In this document: piece after piece, positions 36,251-45,444 of the stretch
Layout: each line of letters opens with the position of its first letter
Numbering within the stretch: the stretch's first letter is position 1
Assembly: GCF_035751725.1 (NCBI RefSeq)
Contig: NZ_CP142104.1
Location: forward strand, 62,001-126,000
DNA length: 64,000 bases
From: Pseudomonas frederiksbergensis
GTDB taxonomy: Bacteria; Pseudomonadota; Gammaproteobacteria; Pseudomonadales; Pseudomonadaceae
Direction of reading: 5' to 3'
Program-made: the position numbers and the translations under genes
The notes under the pieces: model-generated
Told to the model about the DNA's origin: nothing
The model's input: the letters and a program-made list of their open reading frames with translations, nothing else
Databases searched by the model: none

Positions 36251-37560
36251 AGCTCGCGTTGCAATGGCCCCGTACGCTGGCGTCGAGGCTGTGGTTGGTG
36301 TTCCTCGTCGGTCTGATACTCGCCCAGGCCCTGACGTTCGCCGCCCAGTACTACGAACGCTACCAAAGCACCAAGACGGCGATGTTGGGCAACTTCGAGC
36401 ACGACACGGCGACGTCCATCGCCATTCTCGACCGTCTGCCTGCCGACGAGCGCCTGGCATGGACCAAGCGCCTGCAGCGTCGCAACTATGATTATTTGCT
36501 GCGCGAACATGATCCCGGCATTCCACTCACGTCGAACGATCTCGCGGCGACGGCGGCGCAATCCCTGCAAGTCGCGCTGGGCCGCAACTATGACCTGACC
36601 ATTGTCGAAATCCCGGGCCCACGCCAGCATTTCCAAGCCCAGGTGCGACTGGCTGACGGCAGCCCCGTGACCATCGATGTGCGTCCCTCGGTCAAGCCGT
36701 TGTCGCCCTGGCTGCCCTTTGTCCTGTTCGGTCAGTTGCTGCTGATGATCGGCTGCACCTGGCTGGCCGTGCGCATCGCCATACGCCCCCTCAGTCGCCT
36801 GGCCGAGGCGGTGGAGAACCTCGACCCGAACGCCCATCCGGTGCCGTTGGATGAAACCGGTCCACGGGAAGTGGCCTATGCCGCCCGCGCCTTCAACAGC
36901 ATGCAGGCGCGCATTGCCGCTTACCTGAAAGAGCGTATGCAGTTGTTGGCGGCGATTTCCCATGACTTGCAGACGCCCATCACCCGCATGAAGCTGCGCG
37001 CCGAGTTCATGGACGACTCGATAGAGAAAGACAAGCTGGGCAACGACCTGAATGAAATCGAGCACCTGGTGCGCGAGGGCGTCGCTTATGCGCGCAGTGT
37101 CCATGGCGCGACGGAGACCAGTTGCCGCATCAGCCTGGATTCTTTTCTCGACAGCCTGGTGTGCGACTACCAGGACACCGGTCGCGAGGTGAGTTTGCGC
37201 GGCCAGAACGGCGCGATCATCGAGACAAGGCCCCATGCCCTGCGGCGTATTCTGGTGAATCTGGTGGATAACGCACTGAAGTACGCCGGCACCGCCGAGG
37301 TGGAAATCGGCGGCAATGCGAGTACCGGCGTTTCCATCAGCGTGCTTGACCGAGGGCCGGGCATTCCTGAGGAGATCCTGGCCGAGGTGGTCAAGCCGTT
37401 CTATCGGGTGGAAAGCTCACGCAACCGCAGCTCTGGCGGCACCGGCCTGGGCCTTGCCATCGCTCAGCAGTTGACCGTCGCGATTGGTGGAACGCTGAGC
37501 CTGCGCAACCGCGACGGCGGCGGGCTTTGCGTGACCCTCGACTTCGGCGTCGATCAGTAG
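36247..37560 (+). CDS. Sensor histidine kinase
   Basis: 437 residues. TM1 about 14-33, a periplasmic sensor region about 35-152 without a named domain, TM2 about 154-178, HAMP linker about 179-230, DHp domain with phospho-acceptor His239 (LLAAISHDLQTPITRMKLRA), then the ATP-binding domain with N box ILVNLVDNALKYAG, G1 VLDRGPGIPEE and G2 SSGGTGLGLAIAQQ. All catalytic boxes are intact. Co-translated with the OmpR-type regulator upstream through the 4-base overlap. Confidence 0.93.
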   Translation: MKLALQWPRTLASRLWLVFLVGLILAQALTFAAQYYERYQSTKTAMLGNFEHDTATSIAILDRLPADERLAWTKRLQRRNYDYLLREHDPGIPLTSNDLAATAAQSLQVALGRNYDLTIVEIPGPRQHFQAQVRLADGSPVTIDVRPSVKPLSPWLPFVLFGQLLLMIGCTWLAVRIAIRPLSRLAEAVENLDPNAHPVPLDETGPREVAYAARAFNSMQARIAAYLKERMQLLAAISHDLQTPITRMKLRAEFMDDSIEKDKLGNDLNEIEHLVREGVAYARSVHGATETSCRISLDSFLDSLVCDYQDTGREVSLRGQNGAIIETRPHALRRILVNLVDNALKYAGTAEVEIGGNASTGVSISVLDRGPGIPEEILAEVVKPFYRVESSRNRSSGGTGLGLAIAQQLTVAIGGTLSLRNRDGGGLCVTLDFGVDQ

Positions 37561-37745
37561 GCCGCACTGCTGGATCGGTGGCATGCATTTGTAAGCCACT
37601 GTATCCAGCGCATCTACGTACTCAAAAGAACGTATAACGGCCGGGTGTCGAACATTTCCTGTACACATGCCCTTGCAAGAATGCTCCCCATCAACTCGCC
37701 ATCGGATCCCCCGAATGGCGAGCCATGACCTAAGGAGATCTTGCC

Positions 37746-38606
37746 ATGAATACCCAGTCCTCCCGCGCTCAAGCAGCCAGCTACATCACCACCCCGGACG
37801 GCGTACAGCTCTATTACAAGGACTGGGGTCCGAAAGATGGGCCAGTTGTCACCTTCAGCCATGGCTGGCCGCTGAATTCGGATAGCTGGGAATCGCAAAT
37901 GTTGTTCCTGGCCGAGCAAGGCTATCGGGTGATCGCCCACGACCGCCGCGGCCATGGCCGTTCCAGCCAGCCGTGGGAAGGCAACGACATGGATCACTAT
38001 GCCGATGACCTGGCCACTGTGATCAACACGCTGGATCTTAACGACGTCACCCTGGTGGGTTTCTCGACCGGTGGCGGCGAAATCACCCGCTACATCGGCC
38101 GCCACGGCACCGATCGGGTGAAGAAGGCTGCACTGATCAGCGCCGTTCCGCCGATGATGCTCCAGACCGAAGACTACCCAGGCGGCCTGCCGATCGAGGT
38201 GTTCGACGGCCTGCGCAAGGCCTCACTGGACAACCGCTCGCAGCTGTATCGCGACATCGCGTCCGGCCCGTTTTTTGGCTTCAACCGCGACGGGGCGAAC
38301 GTCTCCCAAGGGCTGATCGATTCGTTCTGGGTGCAGGGCATGCAAGCGGGTCATAAAAACACCTATGACTGCATCGCTGCGTTCTCGGCGACGGACTTCC
38401 GTGCCGACTTGGCCAAGTTCGACGTACCGACACTGATCGTGCATGGCGACGATGACCAGATCGTCCCGATTGACGCCTCCGCCCATGCCGCCGCCGAGCT
38501 TGTGCAGGACGCCGAGTTGATCGTCTATCCGGGCGCGCCCCACGGCCTGACCGACACCCACAAGGACCGCCTCAATCAGGATCTGTTGGATTTCCTGGCT
38601 AAGTAA
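37746..38606 (+). CDS. Alpha/beta hydrolase (non-heme chloroperoxidase/arylesterase type)
   Basis: 286 residues, no clear signal peptide. Alpha/beta fold: [20 protein letters not shown], oxyanion HGW region, [20 protein letters not shown], nucleophile elbow [13 protein letters not shown] (Ser), acid in HGDDDQIVP and His in APHGLTDTH, so the triad is complete. The sequence is that of the cofactor-free haloperoxidase/esterase group. An AAGGAG lies a few bases before the ATG. A second hydrolase gene follows after 36 bases, probably in the same transcript. Confidence 0.88.
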   Translation: MNTQSSRAQAASYITTPDGVQLYYKDWGPKDGPVVTFSHGWPLNSDSWESQMLFLAEQGYRVIAHDRRGHGRSSQPWEGNDMDHYADDLATVINTLDLNDVTLVGFSTGGGEITRYIGRHGTDRVKKAALISAVPPMMLQTEDYPGGLPIEVFDGLRKASLDNRSQLYRDIASGPFFGFNRDGANVSQGLIDSFWVQGMQAGHKNTYDCIAAFSATDFRADLAKFDVPTLIVHGDDDQIVPIDASAHAAAELVQDAELIVYPGAPHGLTDTHKDRLNQDLLDFLAK

Positions 38607-38642
38607 GCCATCGCACCCTCCAATAAATGAAAAGGAATGATC

Positions 38643-39449
38643 ATGCTCAATCTCAAATCGCTCTTGGCCGTTACCATCACCGCTGCGTTGGCACTGACAA
38701 CCCTGAATAGCGCGACCGCCGCGCAACCCGACGCCGCCAAGCCGACCATCGTGCTGGTGCATGGCGCATTCGCCGAGTCGTCCAGTTGGAATGGCGTTGC
38801 CGCCCAGTTGCTGAGCCAGGGTTACCCGGTCGTTGCCGCTGCCAACCCGCTGCGCGGCGTGAAGCAGGACGCCGATTACGTTGCCGATATCGTCGAGCAA
38901 ACCGCCGGCCCGGTGATCCTGGTGGGTCATTCCTACGGCGGGGCCGTGATCACTAACGCCGTGCACGACAACCCCAAGGTCAAGGGACTTGTCTACGTCG
39001 CAGCCTTCGCGCCGGACAAAGGCGAAACCGCCATCGAACTGTCCGGTCGCTACCCTGGCGGGACCCTTGGGCCGACCTTGGCGGCCCCGGTGCAGTTGGA
39101 CGATGGCAATAAGGACCTCTACATCCAGCAGGACAAGTTCGGCCAACAGTTTGCCGCCGACGTGCCTGCGGCGGACTCCGCCCTGATGGCCGCCACACAA
39201 CGCCCCATCAGCGAGGCGGCATTGAAGGAAGCGTCTGGCGAACCGGCCTGGAAAAAACTGCCGTCCTGGTTCATCTACGGCTCGGCGGACAAGAACATCC
39301 CCGAGGCGGCCCTGAAGTTCATGGCCGAACGCGCGGGCTCGAAAAAAACTGTCACCGTCCCAGGGGCCTCCCATGTGGTGATGACGTCCAACCCGCAGAA
39401 AGTTGCAGAGCTGATCATTGAAGCGGCGCAGGCCAGCTCCAAGGGCTGA
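38643..39449 (+). CDS. Exported alpha/beta hydrolase
   Basis: 268 residues from the ATG at 38643 (AAAGGA six bases upstream; a closer ATG at 38637 touches it). Signal peptide MLNLKSLLAVTITAALALTT to about NSATAA. Then TIVLVHGAFAESSSWNGVAA (oxyanion region), VILVGHSYGGAVITNAV (nucleophile Ser), and C-terminal IYGSADKNIPEAALKF and GASHVVMTSNPQKVAELI for acid and His. Periplasmic. The two hydrolases share the fold but little sequence, so this is not a recent duplication. A strong terminator follows at 39502. Confidence 0.88.
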   Translation: MLNLKSLLAVTITAALALTTLNSATAAQPDAAKPTIVLVHGAFAESSSWNGVAAQLLSQGYPVVAAANPLRGVKQDADYVADIVEQTAGPVILVGHSYGGAVITNAVHDNPKVKGLVYVAAFAPDKGETAIELSGRYPGGTLGPTLAAPVQLDDGNKDLYIQQDKFGQQFAADVPAADSALMAATQRPISEAALKEASGEPAWKKLPSWFIYGSADKNIPEAALKFMAERAGSKKTVTVPGASHVVMTSNPQKVAELIIEAAQASSKG

Positions 39450-39501
39450 TCAGGTGAAGCGGGGCGACTAAAAGCCTCATCCGCTTATCTTCAAGAAGAA
39501 C

Positions 39502-39530
39502 AAAAACCCGGCGCAGGAGGCCGGGTTTTT
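39502..39530 (+). terminator. Rho-independent terminator
   Basis: AAAAACCCGG / CCGGGTTTTT with a CGCAGGAGG loop, 53 bases after the second hydrolase gene. Confidence 0.85.
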
Positions 39531-39598
39531 CGTTGCGCAAAACTAAACCGCTTGCCAAATCTTGTATGGCAACGAGCCATTAGTATGGATAATCCATC

Positions 39599-39613
39599 TG
39601 CGAATCATTAGCA
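39599..39613 (+). promoter_or_regulatory. Fur-box-like operator
   Basis: TGCGAAT-C-ATTAGCA is a 7-1-7 inverted repeat (one mismatch between arms), the layout of Fur boxes (TGATAAT-n-ATTATCA). It lies 43 bases before the siderophore receptor start, fitting repression by Fe(II)-Fur. Confidence 0.5.
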
Positions 39614-39655
39614 TTCACTAAATTGGCTTCCCGTTTCCCCGCAGGTACTCATTCC

Positions 39656-41848
39656 ATGCTTCTTCCATCTCGCCTTACATTGCTTGCTGCATGCTGCTCA
39701 GTCAGCTTTCTTACCCAGGCGGCAGAGCCTATTGAATTGGGCGTGACCGACGTTACTGCCGGCGCGGTCAAACCCAACTCCAACACGCTACCAACGCCCT
39801 ATGCGGGTGGTCAGGTGGCGAGGGGAGGCCAGATGGGGGTGCTGGGCAATCAGGACAACATGGATGTCCCGTTTGTGATGACCAGCTACACCTCGCAGCT
39901 GATTGAGGATCAACAAGCGGAAGACGTGGGCGATGTGCTGCTCAACGATCCGTCGGTGCGTCAATCCTATGGGTTTGGTAACCAGTCCCAAGTGTTCGTG
40001 ATTCGCGGCCTGCCGCTTAACAGCGACGATATTTCCTACAACGGTCTGTATGGCGTCTTACCGCGTCAAATCCTGTCGACGGATGCGATCGAGCGTGTCG
40101 AGGTGTTCAAGGGGCCCAACGCGTTTATCAACGGTGTCAGCCCGACGGGCTCGGGCCTTGGCGGCGGCGTCAACTTGCAGCCCAAGCGCGCGGAGGATGT
40201 CCCGACGCGTCGCTATACCCAGGACATCAGTACCGATGGCCGCATTGGCGAACATTTGGATATCGGGCAGCGATTCGGCGAGGACAATCGGTTTGGCGCC
40301 AGGCTGAACCTGAGCCAGCGCGAAGGTGAAACAGCGATTGACGATCAGGATCAGCGTACCAAGTTGTTCGTGGCGGGCTTGGATTATCGAGGCGATGATT
40401 TCCGTGTTTCTACCGATTTCGGGTATCAGAAACAGCGTATCAACGGGCTGCGTAATTCAATAAACATCGGCAACGCTACCCGCATCCCCACGGCTCCGAA
40501 CGCGAGCCACAATTATGGACAGGACTGGACTTACTCCGAAACCGAAGACACCTTCGGCATGATTCGTGGCGATTGGGACTTGAATGAAAACTGGACCGCC
40601 TACCTGGCGGGCGGTGTAAAACACACCCGAGAGACCGGGGTGTACGCCACACCGACACTGGTCGGCAATAACGGCGTCGCGACGATCGGCGGCTCGGAAA
40701 TTCCTCACAATGAAGACAACACATCGTTCAGTGGCGGGTTGAACGGGCGCTTCAACACGGGCCCTGTTTCCCACCAGGTTGCGATCGGCGGCTCAACGAT
40801 CTGGACCGAGCAGGAAAACGCCTACACGTTCTATCGTTCCGTGACCGGCAACAGCAATATTTACGACACCCCGAAGCTTCCCAAGCCGACCGTGGTGTCC
40901 AGCACTGGCGGTGAAATGGGTGATCCCGGGGTAACCGGCAAAACCCGCAACCGCAGTCTGGCGATCTCCGACACGTTGGGCTTGTTCGATGACAAGTTGC
41001 TGGTTACTTATGGTGTCCGTCGTCAGCAGTTGCGTGTTGAAAACTACCGGTACGACGGCACCACTTCCAACGGTTTCCCCAACCCAGCAAACGATGGCAG
41101 CCGCAGCACGCTCTACGATGAAGCCGTTACCACGCCGGTCTATGGCATCGTCTACAAGCCCGTGGAGAGCGTGTCGCTCTACGCCAACCGAATCGAAGGC
41201 CTTGCAAAAGGGCCGGTGGCGTCTGGCACAGGCATCACCAACCTGGGCGAAGCCTTTCCCCCTGGCCGCACAAAACAGTTGGAAGCGGGTATCAAGCTGG
41301 ACATGCAGACCTTCGGTGCCAACGTGGGTGTGTTCCGCATCGAGAAACCGTCCGATGGTTACGTCGACAACGTGCAGCGGCTTTATGTGCGTGACGGTGA
41401 GCAGGTCAACAAGGGCTTGGAGATCAGCGTCTTCGGCGAGCCCATCGAAGGCCTCCGGTTGATGGCCGGCGGTACCCGCATGACGTCCGAACTCAAAAAC
41501 ACCGCAGGTGGCCTCAACGATGGCAATCACGCCATTGGCGTGCCGACCTTCCAGCTCAATGCCAGCGTGGATTGGGATGTCCCGGGCATCGAAGGCGCCG
41601 CGCTCAGCGCCAGGATGTTGCGCACGGGCGGGCAGTACGCGGATCAGGCTAACAACTTGAGCTTGCCGACGTGGAACCGTTTCGACGCGGGCGCACGTTA
41701 TAAGATGAAATTCGTGGAGAAAGACCTGACGTTGCGCGTCAACGTGGAGAACATTACCGATAAGAACTACTGGGCCTCGGCGAACGGGGGCTACCTGTCG
41801 CAGGGGGATCCGCGCTTGGTGAAGTTTTCGGGGACTGTTGATTTCTGA
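39656..41848 (+). CDS. TonB-dependent siderophore receptor
   Basis: About 730 residues from the ATG at 39656. Signal peptide MLLPSRLTLLAACCSVSFLT to about QAAEP, plug domain (FVMTSYTSQLIEDQQAEDVG, FVIRGLPLNSDDISYNGLYG, VEVFKGPNAFINGVSPTGSG) and a 22-strand beta-barrel ending KNYWASANGGYLSQGDPRLV with the terminal aromatic (VDF). The plug motifs are those of ferric-siderophore receptors of the FhuE/FpvA class, which take up xenosiderophores using TonB-ExbBD energy. No secretin-and-TonB signalling domain (STN) precedes the plug. A Fur-like box lies upstream. No siderophore synthesis genes are nearby. Confidence 0.9.
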   Translation: MLLPSRLTLLAACCSVSFLTQAAEPIELGVTDVTAGAVKPNSNTLPTPYAGGQVARGGQMGVLGNQDNMDVPFVMTSYTSQLIEDQQAEDVGDVLLNDPSVRQSYGFGNQSQVFVIRGLPLNSDDISYNGLYGVLPRQILSTDAIERVEVFKGPNAFINGVSPTGSGLGGGVNLQPKRAEDVPTRRYTQDISTDGRIGEHLDIGQRFGEDNRFGARLNLSQREGETAIDDQDQRTKLFVAGLDYRGDDFRVSTDFGYQKQRINGLRNSINIGNATRIPTAPNASHNYGQDWTYSETEDTFGMIRGDWDLNENWTAYLAGGVKHTRETGVYATPTLVGNNGVATIGGSEIPHNEDNTSFSGGLNGRFNTGPVSHQVAIGGSTIWTEQENAYTFYRSVTGNSNIYDTPKLPKPTVVSSTGGEMGDPGVTGKTRNRSLAISDTLGLFDDKLLVTYGVRRQQLRVENYRYDGTTSNGFPNPANDGSRSTLYDEAVTTPVYGIVYKPVESVSLYANRIEGLAKGPVASGTGITNLGEAFPPGRTKQLEAGIKLDMQTFGANVGVFRIEKPSDGYVDNVQRLYVRDGEQVNKGLEISVFGEPIEGLRLMAGGTRMTSELKNTAGGLNDGNHAIGVPTFQLNASVDWDVPGIEGAALSARMLRTGGQYADQANNLSLPTWNRFDAGARYKMKFVEKDLTLRVNVENITDKNYWASANGGYLSQGDPRLVKFSGTVDF

Positions 41849-41908
41849 GTGTTCGTGTGGACCTGAAACCAACCCTGCGTTGGGAAATTTATCCCCGCAG
41901 GGCTGGAC

Positions 41909-42874
41909 TTAGAACTGCATTTTGAACGAAACGGGGCAATGGTCGGAGCCTTTCAGAGGCACAGGAAACTCTGATAACGAGTCTTCTACATAGTGCTTTC
42001 TTAATTCACTGGTCATTAATGCGTGGTCAATCAGCCATTTGGAGCCTCCGCCCCGGCATTCGGGTAGCGCCTGGAAATCTTCGGTTGGGCGAAACAAATT
42101 GGCAGCCGACGGCTCGCCATCCGAAAGCTCCGCATAGAGACTCACCTTGGGGTCCGTTTCACGTTCAATCGGGGCGTCAAATCTACGATTGAAATCGCCA
42201 ATGACGATTGCAGAAGAGCCCGATCGGATTGCGTCATCGAGCCATGCTTCAAGTGCAGGTGTTTGTTTGCTAAGCACCTCGCACGTTATGACACCGTTAG
42301 CTTTGTCGCGCTTGGTGGCGTATCCGCTGTTCAACGCATGATCAAAGCAACCGCTCTTGAGGTGTATCGATAGCAGCTTGATGGTCGTGCCGTTGATCGT
42401 CACGGGCAATTCGGCTCCATGTCGAGCATGATTCTTGAAGGCATCTCCAAGTGAATGGACATCACCGAGCGTCCCGACGTTAAGCCCGCTGGATTTTCGG
42501 ACAACAAACCCAGTGCGCTGTATCCAAGGGCTCTGCATGTTCACGTAGAAATCGTATTCATCCTTCGGCCAGATTTGCTGAAGGGCTTCTGGACTTTCGA
42601 CTTCCTGAACAGCAATCACGTCAGCGTTCAGCTTTTGCGCTACTGCCTGCAGGTCGCTTATCTGTTCAGGAGACTTGCATTCCCATCGGTAGGGGTGCGT
42701 TTCTTCAAGTTTCTCTCGTTCCGCGGCCTTGATTTTCCTGCACTCATCGAATTGGTTCTGGCTAAGAGGCTCTGACCGCTGCCACGCCAAATTCCATGTT
42801 GCGAAAGTGATAGTCTCAGCCAAAGCACCACCGGAAAGGCAGCACAGCAGGAGCGGTAAATATAATGTTTTCAT
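41909..42874 (-). CDS. Secreted endonuclease/exonuclease/phosphatase-family protein
   Basis: 321 residues from MKTLYLPLLLCCLSGGALAE, whose first 19 residues are a signal peptide; upstream codons were excluded. The EEP fold is clear: ITFATWNLAWQR, ADVIAVQEVESPEALQQI (metal-binding Glu), LLSIHLKSGCFDHALN, SAIVIGDFNRRFDAP (the DxN of family catalysis) and GSDHCPVSFKM at the end with catalytic His. Substrate could be nucleic acid or phosphodiester lipids. Extracellular or periplasmic. It is convergent with the siderophore receptor and has a somewhat lower GC content. Confidence 0.85.
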   Translation of the reverse strand: MKTLYLPLLLCCLSGGALAETITFATWNLAWQRSEPLSQNQFDECRKIKAAEREKLEETHPYRWECKSPEQISDLQAVAQKLNADVIAVQEVESPEALQQIWPKDEYDFYVNMQSPWIQRTGFVVRKSSGLNVGTLGDVHSLGDAFKNHARHGAELPVTINGTTIKLLSIHLKSGCFDHALNSGYATKRDKANGVITCEVLSKQTPALEAWLDDAIRSGSSAIVIGDFNRRFDAPIERETDPKVSLYAELSDGEPSAANLFRPTEDFQALPECRGGGSKWLIDHALMTSELRKHYVEDSLSEFPVPLKGSDHCPVSFKMQF

Positions 42875-43065
42875 GGGATAGGATTCCGAGCACGGCAACA
42901 GTAGAGGTCCAAAAGACGGCACTGCTATAGCCGTTTCCCAAGCTTAGCAGCCCAAGAAGAGGGGGGAGGGGAAAGAGCTACCGACGGAAAAAATACTGGA
43001 ATGGCAGCTATGCGCGAGCTGACGCATAGAAGCTTGTGTGGCGAGGGGCAGGGCAGGCTGCAGTT

Positions 43066-43455
43066 TCAGTGGGAAGCGTTGTTCAGTTGCTGAAGCTCAA
43101 GTTGCCTGGCAGCGCTGGCTTCGAGGTTTGCGCGCTCTTCATCGAGATATCGATAGATGCTTTTCAAATTGGCGATCTTCTCTTTGATTTCCGCCATTTT
43201 CTTTTCAATCAACTTGGCGCCGTCAGCACAGTCGATCAGCTCGTTGCGCTGCGCATCCAGAATCTGACCTATTTCCCCCAGGGAAAACCCCATGCTTTGT
43301 GCGCGCTGGATAAAGTCCAGGTCCTGCAGCGTTTGCGCTGTGTAGACGCGGTAGTTATTCGTCCGCCGCAGCGGTGAGATCAGGCCGATCTGCTCGTAAT
43401 AACGCAGCGTATGACGGCTGGCGCCGCTGCGGGCCTCGAGTTCGCCGATTCTCAT
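43066..43455 (-). CDS. MerR-family transcriptional regulator
   Basis: 129 residues from MRIGELEARSGASRHTLRYY at 43455, a perfect MerR winged helix-turn-helix (IGLISPLRRTNNYRVYTAQT), then helical dimerisation region (LDFIQRAQSMGFSLGEIGQI) with an antiparallel coiled coil. One Cys (LIDCADG) is present in the effector part, but no metal-binding Cys pair, so it is probably a redox or drug-responsive member. It is divergent from the SDR gene with a 74-base gap carrying its likely operator. Confidence 0.9.
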   Translation of the reverse strand: MRIGELEARSGASRHTLRYYEQIGLISPLRRTNNYRVYTAQTLQDLDFIQRAQSMGFSLGEIGQILDAQRNELIDCADGAKLIEKKMAEIKEKIANLKSIYRYLDEERANLEASAARQLELQQLNNASH

Positions 43456-43467
43456 GAAAAACACCGC

Positions 43468-43497
43468 TTGACTGTAGAGTTGGGTCGATAGATTACG
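43468..43497 (+). promoter_or_regulatory. Candidate MerR-controlled promoter of the SDR gene
   Basis: TTGACT (43468) is followed by an 18-base spacer to ATTACG (or 17 to GATTAC), with a weak dyad CTGTAGA...TCGATAG inside the spacer. MerR proteins bind such spacers and correct overlong spacing. Confidence 0.4.
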
Positions 43498-43529
43498 CTC
43501 GATTTCTCACCTTAACCAGGAGCAGGGAA

Positions 43530-44609
43530 ATGGGCGTGGAGTGCTTTGTCACGGGGGGGACCGGCTTCATCGGCCAGCATTTGGTGGCGCACCTGAGTGC
43601 GAAAGGTCACACCGTTCGGGTGTTGATGCGTCGCCCGGAGCGACTGGCAGCACTGCGCGAGCAAGTCGACATTTTGGGAGGGAACGCAACCCAGGTATTT
43701 GCCGTAGCGGGCGACCTGGAACGGGACAACCTCGGGCTGAGTCTTGCTGACCGAGAAGTGCTGCGGCACGCCAGCGTCATATTCCACTTGGGTGCTCACT
43801 TCGCCTGGGGGCTTTCGGTGGAGCACTCTCGTGCGGTGAATGTTGAAGGAGCAAAGCGCGTGGCGCTGTTGGCGGCTGGGCAAAAAAGCCGCTTGGTGAT
43901 GATCGGCGGCTACATGCTGAAAAACCATGAACATCTGCAACGCATCGGAATCGATCCTTGTTATCCGCAGCTGACTGATTGGCCTGCCGTCTACCGGCGT
44001 GTCGGGGGTTACGAGGGAAGCAAGCTGGAGGCGCATTTTGCGACTCTGGAGGTCATGTCCACCTTGGACGGGGAGATCACCGTTGTCCATCCCGCGACGG
44101 TTTGTGGCCACAGCCGCACGGGGCATATCCTTGACGGCCAGCCTCTGGTGGCGCTGATACGCAATCTGGTACAGGGAAAGCTGACAGCTGTGCCCGGTAC
44201 CGCCGAGCACTGGCTACCTCTCGTTACCGTGGATTACCTGGTTGAACTGGTGGCGGTTTGTGCGTTTGATCCAGCCATGGTGGGTCAGGAACTGCTGGCG
44301 CTTGATGACCAAAGTCCCAACTTGCGAGAACTCCTCGCAGAGGTCGCCGAACCCCTCGGCATAAAGTCGCCCAAGCATCACATTTCGCTGCGATTGCTGA
44401 AGTGGCTACTGAGCATTCCTCCCGTCGCGCACTTCTTGAATACAAAAGCCGAAGCCTTGGACTTTATTCAGACCACCCGTTTTGATACAGCGGCGGTCGA
44501 GCAATTCGCCCACAGGCAGGGAATCGCCAAACCGGATATACGCCTGGCTTTGCAGCACACTGCAACATTCGTCAATTCATATTGCATAGCGCAGGGCACG
44601 GCCCGCTGA
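43530..44609 (+). CDS. Extended SDR (NAD-dependent epimerase/dehydratase-type) protein
   Basis: 359 residues. N-terminal Rossmann loop FVTGGTGFIGQHLVAHLSAK (TGxxGxxG), VRVLMRRPERLAAL adenine side, AVAGDLERDNLGL, VFHLGAHFAWGLS and catalytic Y-x-x-x-K in YEGSKLEAHF. The C-terminal half (LPLVTVDYLVELVAVCAFDP) is a substrate-binding domain like those of dihydroflavonol reductase/4-reductase or fatty-acyl reductase relatives. The substrate is unknown. Controlled presumably by the divergent MerR protein. Confidence 0.85.
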   Translation: MGVECFVTGGTGFIGQHLVAHLSAKGHTVRVLMRRPERLAALREQVDILGGNATQVFAVAGDLERDNLGLSLADREVLRHASVIFHLGAHFAWGLSVEHSRAVNVEGAKRVALLAAGQKSRLVMIGGYMLKNHEHLQRIGIDPCYPQLTDWPAVYRRVGGYEGSKLEAHFATLEVMSTLDGEITVVHPATVCGHSRTGHILDGQPLVALIRNLVQGKLTAVPGTAEHWLPLVTVDYLVELVAVCAFDPAMVGQELLALDDQSPNLRELLAEVAEPLGIKSPKHHISLRLLKWLLSIPPVAHFLNTKAEALDFIQTTRFDTAAVEQFAHRQGIAKPDIRLALQHTATFVNSYCIAQGTAR

Positions 44610-44763
44610 GGATTCATCAACTCGGACATGCCGAACCATCATGCTTGAAATCGGCCTGTGCTTTTCCAAAGAGCTCATCCGCTCGGGTAGCAAAGCATCC
44701 ATCGCTTCGGCCGAGTAAGCTGTTTCGGATCCTGATGAGTGACTGACGTGTCGGCGCTTTTGT

Positions 44764-44802
44764 GGCGAGGGAGTGCATTATTAGAGAGCAAGCTCCCTCG
44801 CC
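44764..44802 (-). terminator. Inverted repeat beyond the SCO gene
   Basis: GGCGAGGGAG / CTCCCTCGCC arms with a 19-base loop, seven bases past the SCO stop codon on the minus strand; likely end of the SURF1-to-SCO transcript. Confidence 0.6.
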
Positions 44803-44808
44803 TTGGCC

Positions 44809-45444
44809 TCATTTACGCTTGAGCATCTCCGGCAACTGCGCCACCAGTTTCTGGTTATTCAACGGCGCACGAATAAACCCGCGTTGCTTGCCGTCCGGGC
44901 CAATGACGGCGAGGTTGCCGCTGTGATCAACCGTGTAGTTGGGTTTGCTGGTGTCCGCCGGGATGAACGGGATGCTCACCGCGTTGGCGAGTTTCTGCAG
45001 GTCTTCTACGGAAGCGGCGGTCAGGCCTTTGAATTGCGGATCGAAGTAGCCCAGGTACTGCTTGAGTTGCTTGGGCGTGTCGCGGTTCGGGTCGACGCTC
45101 ACCAGCACGATCTGCAACTTATCCACAGCCTCGGGCGGCAGTTCGCTCTTGATCTGGCGCAGTTGGGCCAGGGTGGTCGGGCAAATGTCGGGGCAGAAGG
45201 TGTAGCCGAAGAACAGCAGGCTCCATTTGTCTTTCAATCCGTCCATCGCAACGGGCTGGCCGTCCTGGTCGGTCATTTTCACGTCCGGCAGGTTGCGGCT
45301 CTGGGGCAGCAGGATGATGCCGGCATCGATCAATGCAGTCGGGTCGCCCTGGCCTTTGCTGGACAGCACCTTGTTGATGGTCAGGCCGAGGATCACTGCG
45401 ATCACGGCCGCGAGGATGAAGACGGTTTTCTGGGTTCGAGTCAT
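44809..45444 (-). CDS. SCO1/SenC copper chaperone of cytochrome oxidase
   Basis: 211 residues from [20 protein letters not shown], a signal anchor, so the domain is periplasmic. Thioredoxin fold with the copper motif [12 protein letters not shown] (Cys-x-x-x-Cys) and the His ligand in [12 protein letters not shown]: all three copper ligands are present. It delivers copper to the CuA site of cytochrome c oxidase subunit II. The start overlaps the cyoE stop by four bases. Last gene of the assembly operon. Confidence 0.93.
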   Translation of the reverse strand: MTRTQKTVFILAAVIAVILGLTINKVLSSKGQGDPTALIDAGIILLPQSRNLPDVKMTDQDGQPVAMDGLKDKWSLLFFGYTFCPDICPTTLAQLRQIKSELPPEAVDKLQIVLVSVDPNRDTPKQLKQYLGYFDPQFKGLTAASVEDLQKLANAVSIPFIPADTSKPNYTVDHSGNLAVIGPDGKQRGFIRAPLNNQKLVAQLPEMLKRK

